In this document: one piece after another, positions 57,552-64,000 of the stretch
Position numbering within the stretch: the first letter of the stretch is position 1
Layout of the letters: each line of letters opens with the position of its first letter
Source of the DNA: Naematelia aurantialba
Lineage: Eukaryota > Basidiomycota > Tremellomycetes > Tremellales > Naemateliaceae
Assembly (NCBI GenBank): GCA_021527695.1
Contig: JAKFAO010000011.1
Coordinates: 310,001 to 374,000, forward strand
DNA length: 64,000 nucleotides
Direction: 5' to 3'
Position numbers and translations under genes: made by a program
The notes under the pieces: model-generated
What the model saw: only the letters and a program-made list of their open reading frames with translations
Database searches by the model: none
What the model was told of the DNA's origin: nothing

Positions 57552-59105
57552 ATGCGGCTGCTGGCGTACCTCGTTGCAGTCTTCCTCGTCCCTTATACAT
57601 ACGTGAGTGGCTAGCTCGGTGTCTCGGCCCTCACCCTCACCCCCTGCCCTCGTCCTTGGTCCTTGGTCCTTCGTCCCTCGTCCACTCGCCCCTCGCCCTC
57701 GTGCGACGTTACAGTGGGACAGCGAGGCAGCGAGGCAGCGGGACAGCGAGGCAGCGGGACAACGGGACAACGGCCAGCTGACACCGGACACCAACAAACT
57801 GATCTCCACAGGCTCTGCACTTTTACTTCGAGTCGCATGAACGGCGGTGTTTCCTAGAAGAGTTGGCGTCAGATACGATCGTCGAGGGTGAGTCTGGCGT
57901 CCTAGGTCTGGGGTCTGGGGTCGGGAGTCTGACTTTAGAGTCTGGCTTTAGAGTCTGGAAAGCTGACAATAACGCCGGCTTAGGACACTATAAAGCTCTA
58001 TTATGGAACGAGCAGAACAACGACTGGCGCGTCGACGATGTCATGGGAATCCACGTCGAGGTCACTGTACGTCCCAACCGCGCACCAGCTTTCTCCTGGA
58101 CGTCAAGTCCCCCCGCTGACCATGTTGTTCCTCCCATCGTTGTTCTCTCCTATCCCTCCATCACCGCATTCTGCCCTTCTTGTCTGTCTATCACCGCATT
58201 CTGCCCTTCTTGTCTTCCTATCACTGCGCCATGTCCTTCTTGTCTTTCTATCATCGCACTATGTCCTCGTGGTTCATCTCCCGATGTTCGCTCTGCCACG
58301 GCACGTTTCGACCAACCTGCAGGAGGTATCATCCGGACACACCGTCGTCAACACTCGCGGACCTCCCGACGGTCGCTTCACATTCACGTCCACCGAGGCC
58401 GGCGACCACAACATCTGCCTGCATTCGAATATCACTGGCGGGTGGTTGACGACACAGCATATCAAGCTGTATCTCGATATAAATGTTGGTTCGGCCAAGC
58501 ACGATATCGCGTGAGTTGCATCTCTGTGTTTCAGCGCGTGTCGTACCCGGTCCTCTTCCTCTTCCTCACTCGATATCTCGATCTCCGTCATCCCTTTGAG
58601 CCTTCCGTCCCTGTCCCCCGGTTTTCCATTGTCCCATGTTCTTCCCGAATCTGTCTTCTCGTTTGTGGCTTGTTCCTTCGATGTCTCGTCCCGAATCTGT
58701 GTCTCTCGTTTGTGGCTTGTTCTTACTACGTACGCATAGGAGCGACATCAGCCACGTCACGACCCTCGCTTCCAAGGTCCGCGCCCTCAACGAGAAGCTT
58801 GTCGATATCCAGCGCGAACAGCGGTACATGCGCGAGGTCGAGGCGACTTTTCGCGATGCCTCTGAGTGGACAAATTCCCGTGCTGTCTGGTGGTCGGTGC
58901 TGCAGATTGTCGTGCTCATAGCAGCTGCGGTATGGCAAATGCGCTATCTCAAGGTCCGTGGCTTACTCACATCCTACCTGCATCGCAGCCCATTGCCTGG
59001 CCACCTTCCTCCGCTTTGCCCGGCTATTCTGCCCCAAGCTGTCCGTGGTGCCCTGGGATGTCGCTGATGGCGTAGGTCTACTTTGAGGACAAGAAGCTAA
59101 GATGA
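57552..59105 (+). CDS. Alpha-class p24 cargo receptor (Erp1/5/6, TMED9-like)
   Basis: Type I membrane protein of COPI/COPII vesicles that helps sort cargo such as GPI-anchored proteins between ER and Golgi. Exons 57552-57602, 57812-57887, 57984-58066, 58323-58510, 58740-58953 and 59076-59105 give 213 aa. Signal peptide MRLLAYLVAVFLVPYTYA. The GOLD domain includes HFYFESHERRCFLEEL, GRFTFTSTEAGDHNICLHSN and LYLDINVG. The coiled coil is LASKVRALNEKLVDIQREQR plus YMREVEATFRDASEWTNSR. The membrane helix is WWSVLQIVVLIAAAVWQMRY, and the tail YFEDKKLR ends in a KKxx COPI-retrieval signal. Introns 1, 3 and 4 contain minisatellites. It converges on SSZ1 with 74 bp between stops. Confidence 0.92.
57716..57772. 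repeat. Minisatellite in p24 intron 1
   Basis: Short purine-rich units (gacagcgaggcagcg, gacaacg) are reiterated. They follow a pyrimidine-rich cctcgtcc/ccttggt repeat in the same intron. Confidence 0.85.
58157..58270. repeat. 30-bp minisatellite in p24 intron 3
   Basis: About four units of 30 bp, each of the form tatcaccgcattctgccctt plus cttgtct, start at 58157, 58187, 58217 and 58247 with increasing divergence. Confidence 0.88.
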
Positions 59106-59179
59106 CACGAGACTCTTCTGTGCATGCAGGATGTAAATCTCTAAATCTCCTCGTCACGCTAGCACCGTAGTCTAGCAGT

Positions 59180-61484
59180 CTAGACTTTAAACGTAGCTGG
59201 ATGGTCCTCGTGGTCCTCCTCCCATGCTCTGACTTGAACGCCACCGTTTCTTTGCACAATCACCTCGAGCAGGATGTTCTTTCCCTCTGTGATGCCGACC
59301 TCTGCCCCGCCGAGACACGTGACCTTGCGCGTCACTGGAGTCTTGACCTCTTCTGGCTCGTCTTCCTCGTCTTCTTCCTCGTCGTCATCGTCCTCCGTCT
59401 TCTCCCGAGGCGCAGGCGCAATGGTCTCCACCTTGACCTCGTCCTTGCCCTCCCAGATCTCGAAAGCGGCCTTGTCGGCGCCTGTTGCGACGGGGATAGC
59501 GACGCGCCGACGGACAGGCAGGGGTGCACCTGAAGGGACGAGGGTGATCATCTCGTCGCCTTGTTGGCCAGGAACGACGAGGCCGATCGGGTTGGCCGTG
59601 CAATCTACGTTGGTCTTTGCCAGCGCGAGCACGTCGTCCAGTGCGAGAGCGTCGTCCAGAGTCGAGAGGTGCAGCGCCTGCAGCGCGCAGCCGATGGCGA
59701 TGACCTCGCTCGGGTCGATGGTGGCTGTGACAGGGCAGGTGGGGGGCACGAGCAAGGCGAGGTGCTGCTGCAGACCGGGGAAGAGGGTCGACGAGCCGGC
59801 GAGGAGGAGCTCGTCGATCTGGCTCAAGTCGAGGTCGGCAGCAGCGACGACCTCGGTGAGCTTCTGGCCCACTTGGCGGTACACGCCGGCGGCGAGACCG
59901 TCGAATCGCAGGCGGTTGATCGCGGTCGACAGGTCCATGCCCTCTTTGAGGGATTCCTACATTGCCACGCGTCAGTGCTCTGAACGAGGGTTGGGGGACA
60001 GGGTAGCAGAATGGCTTGGAGAATGGGTTGGAGACAAGGTGGAGAATTTGGAGACAAGGTGGAGAATGGGCTGGAGACAAGTTGGAGAACCAATAGATGA
60101 TGGGACTGTCAAGGTTGTGAAGAGAATAACAGTCGCACGTACCACGGCACATGTGGCTGCACCGGTCGAGGCAGACAAGGATCGCTTGGTGTGCTCGACT
60201 GCGAGTCGGAGTTTGGCCTCGGCTCGTTTATCCGCCTCTGGGGCGTCTGGCCCGCATGGCACGTCGAGTGCGACTTTGGTCTTTTTTGTGAACTCTTTGG
60301 CAAAGTGTTTCAGAAGCTGACCCGTCAGCGACCGCCAAGCCATGGAATGAAGGTGTCAAAAGCGGAATCGCTTCTCAACGGCGTGGTATACCATGACACA
60401 GAGCACTCACGAGATTGTCAAACTCTCTGCCGCCGAGCTTGTCGTCGCGCCCCTTTGCCAGCGCCGTGTACTCTCCATCTGCGACAGCGACGACACTGAT
60501 GTTGAGACTGGTCTCTCCCATATCCAGCACGACCACCCGCTTGTCCCTCGTCTCCTCTTCGCCCGCCGTGCCCTCTTCGGGCTTGCCGAGCAGGCCACGC
60601 TCCTTGCGCTCCTCGCTCAGGCCGACCCTGTATCCGACAAGCACGGCCGCAGCCTCGTCCAGGACCTGCAGGACCTCGATGCCCGCGTCCCTTGCCGCGT
60701 CGCGCAGTGCGTCGGTCTGAGCGTGCGTGAACCACGTCGGCGCAGAGACGACACAGGCGGTCGGCTTGGCGCCGAGAAAGTCGGTCGCGGAAGTGAGGAG
60801 GGTAGAGAGGAAGAGCGACGTCACTTGAGGTACGGTGAGCGTCTTTGTGGATGGGACAGGCTCGAGGGCGGCGGGGTTCGGCGTGGCCGTTCCTGATGCG
60901 GCGGCGGAGCGGAGTCCAGGCGTGGGCTGCCTGGGAGGAGGGAGCAGGACGTCGACGGCGTATGCGGGGGTCTCAGAGTCGGCCAGTAGTGGAGCAGTGA
61001 AGATGGCAGTGTGGTCGACCTCGTCGTACGTGTGTCCGAGGAGGTTGCGGAAACCCATGATGGTGTTCTTGCCGTTCTTGACCAGGTGTGGTTTGGCGCC
61101 ATTACCAATGTACTGCGAGACATCACACGTCAGCCAAAGGACTTGCCCAGCTACACCACTGGTCCATCGCCGTAGGAGAGGGAAGGTCGCTGGATGAACG
61201 ACTGCTCGAGAACGCAGCGAGGAAAGAAACACTCACCACCTGCTCTCCCGCATACGACACCGCGCAGGCAATCTGCCTCTCGCCCTCCTCGTTGGCGATA
61301 CATGTCGGGTGGCCCTCCTACTCGAATCAGCAACCACACCGAACATCACTTCGGGACTAGTCGACCGACCTTGTCAATGACAGCAATCGAGGCGTACGAC
61401 TGGCCAAAGTTGATTCCGAGAACGCGAGCCCTACTCGTTTCAGCCTACTCGCTAGCCTACGGTCCGGCGAGGAGCTACTTACAT
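59180..61484 (-). CDS. SSZ1: Hsp70-like SSZ1, ribosome-associated complex subunit
   Basis: SSZ1 pairs with the J-protein zuotin on ribosomes to stimulate the chaperone SSB on nascent chains. Exons: AT at 61483-61484, then 61370-61430, 61237-61317, 60411-61112, 60143-60316 and 59180-59956, giving 598 aa. The initiator ATG is split by an intron (AT|G). The nucleotide-binding fold has VLGINFGQSYASIAVIDK, NEEGERQIACAVSYAG, NTIMGFRNLLGHTYDEVDH, CVVSAPTWF, VVVLDMGETSLNISVVA, KLGGREFDNL and LLAGSSTLFPGLQQ. The canonical Hsp70 phosphate loop is altered (NFGQSYA), as in SSZ1, whose ATPase is inactive. An acidic run and a short C-terminal beta-domain follow. The family call rests on the divergent motifs and the short C-terminus. 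Confidence 0.88.
60020..60090. repeat. Tandem repeat in SSZ1 intron (60-nt region)
   Basis: Units of the form ggagacaaggtggagaat recur three to four times with small changes inside the intron 59957-60142. Confidence 0.85.
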
Positions 61485-61831
61485 GTTGATAAAGTCGGGT
61501 GTGCGGTCTGATCGTCCGCTTTTGAGTGTCTTTCAACCACAAAGTCTGGCGAGCAAACCGCATCTCCGACCAAAATTCCAACGCCACGTCGCTTCTTGTT
61601 TCGGCGTTTCGGCGATTTCCCTTCCCTGCCCTGTAGGGGTACGCGATGAAACAGCGCAGGTACGGTATTACGTCAGATGCAGTGTCATGTTCAAAAGCCA
61701 CGTCATATCGGCAGGTGATCCGAGCTTTTAGTACCAATAGTTTTCTGTCCCCTTTGTGCCCCCCCCTCGTCTCTCTCACGACTCGTACACCTACAACCTG
61801 ACAGCGTCGAGACAGCTGCCTCCTCAGTACT
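61485..61831. other. Divergent intergenic region (SSZ1 / amidohydrolase-like)
   Basis: 347 bp shared by two divergent promoters. No gene recognised. Confidence 0.5.
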
Positions 61832-63160
61832 ATGCCGTATAAACGACCGCCGCCGCTGGACCGAGGTCTGTTTGTAGGGAATGGACCCCTCGCACCTGGT
61901 CAGTCCAGCTGCTGTGGCTTTTCCGTTCCGACAAAGAAACAGCCGCTGATGCCGTTGATTGCCCTCTCGTTCCCACTCACCCTCACTTTGACGACTTGCC
62001 ACTATGCTTTTCGTCTGTTCTACCTTTGACGACTTGTACTCTTTTCGGATCTGGCGTGCGCCAGTTTAGGGTCCGCACCTCTGCCGCCGTCGCCTGGCAA
62101 GATACATCCAGCATATATCATCGATGCACACACCTTCCCAACGCAGTCGCTGTCGACGGACCCTGCGCCACTCTTTTGCTCACTGCCTGATACCTACCCG
62201 AGACCGGTAGTGAAGAGTGCCGTCGAGGTCAAGCTCAATGTCAGCGCAGATCCTGCACAAGCCGTCCTGTGGGTACTCCTCGGCCGTCTCTCGGCAGGAT
62301 CGTACATCCGCGCCGTCGTGTTTCATCCACGGTCGATGCACCCCGGAATGAGGCGTACCGCGGTTTCTCTTGTGGCTGACCAGCGCAGAGGCGTCAAGCC
62401 GTTCTCCATCCACCCAACAATCCTCAACCTCACTCTCGCTACCCCACCGTCAATCACGAACATCGCTAAAGGAGCAGTGGACATCATCGTCCCATGCACG
62501 TCACCTTTGGCCCCGAGCCAGTGGGATCTGCTAGACGAAGCTGTCAGCGCTCTCGACGGATCATGGGGAAACGGGACGGGAAAGATCGTCATTTGTGCGT
62601 CCGCTTCCTCGCCTGTCTCTGTGGATTACGGGCTTACCCTACCGGACGGCAGCTGGCCTGCTCCCGCCGCCCCTGACCTGCTCAAGCAGCAAACTCATGA
62701 ACGACGAGATGTACAGCCTGTACATTGAGCGGCTATCGCAGCTCAGTCTGCATCCGAACCTGTACCTCAAGGCACTGCCGCCGATTGTCGACCAAAAACT
62801 ACAGACATCAGATTGGTGGCGCGACCGCAAGGAGGTTGAGCGAGTGTTGCGGATGTATCGTATGTCCGCTCACTGCATGAAACCTACCTGCCAGTGAGCG
62901 CCGGTCGCCGTGCTGATATCGCAGTGAGCCCGGCTATCGAGACGGTCGGGACCCACCGAGTGATTTTCGGGTCCTCGCCCGCCCTGACTCTCCAGGACCT
63001 GAAAGACAACTCGCCCAATATCGCCGACCTCGCACAGCCCATCCCCAGTGGAGAGTGGTACGCCCTGTTGCGCAAGTCGGTCGCAGATCTTGGCGAGGGC
63101 GAGGAAGCGATGAGCGGAGTCATGGGAGGCAACGCGGCTGTGGTGTACCAGCTCCAATAA
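61832..63160 (+). CDS. Amidohydrolase-like protein (tentative)
   Basis: Modelled exons 61832-61865, 62112-62594, 62653-62859 and 62895 (or 62925)-63160, giving about 329 or 319 aa. After splicing the N-terminus reads YIIDAHTFPTQ, like the DxH(x)H opening of metal-dependent amidohydrolases but with Phe where the second His is usual. The C-terminal part has THRVIFGSSPALTLQDL and EWYALLRKSVADLGEGEEAM, ending GGNAAVVYQLQ, which resembles the RIxFGSDxP and GxNAxRxY blocks of PF04909-type proteins. The usual metal-binding Asp after FGS is replaced by Ser. The metal site therefore appears degenerate and activity is doubtful. The middle segment (VEVKLNVSADPAQAVLWVLL, LYLKALPPIVDQKL) is compatible with a TIM barrel. 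Both acceptors for the last exon keep frame. Confidence 0.55.
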
Positions 63161-63563
63161 CGCTTCCTACCGCCCTCTTGCATTATGGACACGAGAGCTG
63201 CCGATCTTAGATGGCGACAGAGTGATGGGTAACAGAGCTGGAGGAGGAAGGAGGGGGGCCCAGCGATCCGCACGACACAGACTTGTAGCATATGGTTGCT
63301 TTCGCAGTACTGCATATAGATTAGAGACGATGATCTGCATGAACGATACCCAAGTGAGCTCTGATATAAGCACAGTATCAAAGCCGACTCTGTTTTTGAT
63401 CGGAGCCCAAATACCCGACCGAACGGTTCATGCACCGTCTTTTCTGTTTCTGGCTAGAGATTTCTTTCTTCATCAATACGTTCTAGTCGTCCACGAGCAC
63501 TGCACGCCCACACATCGAGTCGCTGAGGGTGACCTGTGCGTGGCTGCACTGCCTTTGCCCCAA
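63161..63563. other. Intergenic region before the right-edge gene
   Basis: 403 bp with no recognised gene or repeat. Confidence 0.45.
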
Positions 63564-64000
63564 ATGGCCCAGCTTGGCGCGTCTATGCTCTCGCCGCGCG
63601 CGGCGTCGCCGCAGCCACCGGTGCAGTCGCAACCGCCGCGGCCATCAACGTCGTCGGCGCGGTCGGCGCTGCGACCAGCCGCAGACTTTGAGGCCGCTCT
63701 CTTAGATCCTGGGTCTACGATATTCATCTCTGGATCGCCGAGGTTCGAAGAGACGGGGCTGAATCTCGTCGCTATTCGCGTCCCGGGCGATCCCAACTCG
63801 ACCTCCTCGACCAGTCTCGCCAACGGTACCGCCGCCCCTCCTGCCTCGACCGGGCAAGGAGGGGGCACAGCAGGCGGTGACATAGCACTAGATGCGGATG
63901 CGGATGCAGAGGCGCCGCTGCCGATAGAGAAGCGGAGCTTCGAGTCGGATTTACTTGGGAGAAATACAGGTCTAGGCGGCACTGGTACGGCCTCGGAGGC
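63564..64000 (+). CDS. Hypothetical protein, 5' part only (runs off the right edge)
   Basis: The frame is open from an ATG at 63564 to the window end (145 codons). It starts MAQLGASMLSPRAASPQPP, has a Pro/Ser-rich disordered N-terminus, then a folded-looking segment LLDPGSTIFISGSPRFEETG and LNLVAIRVPGD, and a Gly/Asp/Ala linker. The opposite strand is also open for 510 bp at 63473-63982, but its translation is low-complexity with no folded-looking segment, so the plus strand is preferred. No family is recognised. A possible donor at 63979 (g|gtctag) could end the exon. Confidence 0.5.
   Translation, partial: MAQLGASMLSPRAASPQPPVQSQPPRPSTSSARSALRPAADFEAALLDPGSTIFISGSPRFEETGLNLVAIRVPGDPNSTSSTSLANGTAAPPASTGQGGGTAGGDIALDADADAEAPLPIEKRSFESDLLGRNTGLGGTGTASE

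Noticed and set aside
63473..63982. Minus-strand open frame at the right edge
   Set aside because: Low-complexity Ala/Ser/Pro translation; the plus-strand frame over the same bases contains a folded-looking segment and runs off the edge.

Overview
This window comes from a fungal nuclear genome, most likely a basidiomycete of the Tremellomycetes. That placement is inferred from protein content, from roughly 55% GC (an estimate by eye) and from gene style: conserved genes are cut by many introns of about 37-60 nt with GTRNGT donors and YAG acceptors, and intergenic gaps are short. No bacterial-style operons, rRNA, tRNA or CRISPR arrays were recognised.

Layout. Positions 1-3914 hold two minus-strand F-box-like paralogs (the first runs off the left edge) around a gene-poor gap containing an LTR-like relic. 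From 4725 to 34641 lies a dense block of conserved housekeeping genes: adenosine kinase, a P4-ATPase lipid flippase, a SARAF-like ER calcium regulator, NOP4/RBM28, mitochondrial uS12, an ANCHR/ZFYVE19-like protein, RNA polymerase subunit RPB12, the GID E3 subunit RMD5, an HDDC2-like HD phosphohydrolase, a Crb2/53BP1-like Tudor-BRCT adaptor, a FAM210/DUF1279 mitochondrial protein, a coilin-like protein and a CUE3/ASCC2-like ribosome-rescue factor. From 35122 to 47837 there is an array of seven F-box-like genes, all on the plus strand, intron-poor and strongly diverged, one of them broken by a frameshift. From 48167 to the right edge are SFM1 methyltransferase, a GNAT acetyltransferase, a DUF1348 protein, an MSB2-like signalling mucin, an alpha-p24 cargo receptor, the Hsp70-like SSZ1, an amidohydrolase-like protein and the start of one more gene.

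The conserved genes often sit head to head (NOP4/uS12m, RPB12/RMD5, coilin/CUE3, SFM1/GNAT) and probably share short bidirectional promoters. Many serve ribosome or RNA biology (NOP4, uS12m, SSZ1, CUE3, SFM1, coilin), but nothing shows that they are co-regulated. The standout feature is the lineage-specific F-box-like family, nine copies in the window in two subfamilies flanking the housekeeping block. At the gene-structure level the window also shows a probable 2-nt micro-exon in RPB12, a start codon split by an intron in SSZ1, candidate introns of 28-38 nt, and minisatellites concentrated inside introns. All splice models were derived by hand from frame, splice consensus and remembered family conservation; they have not been tested against transcripts.
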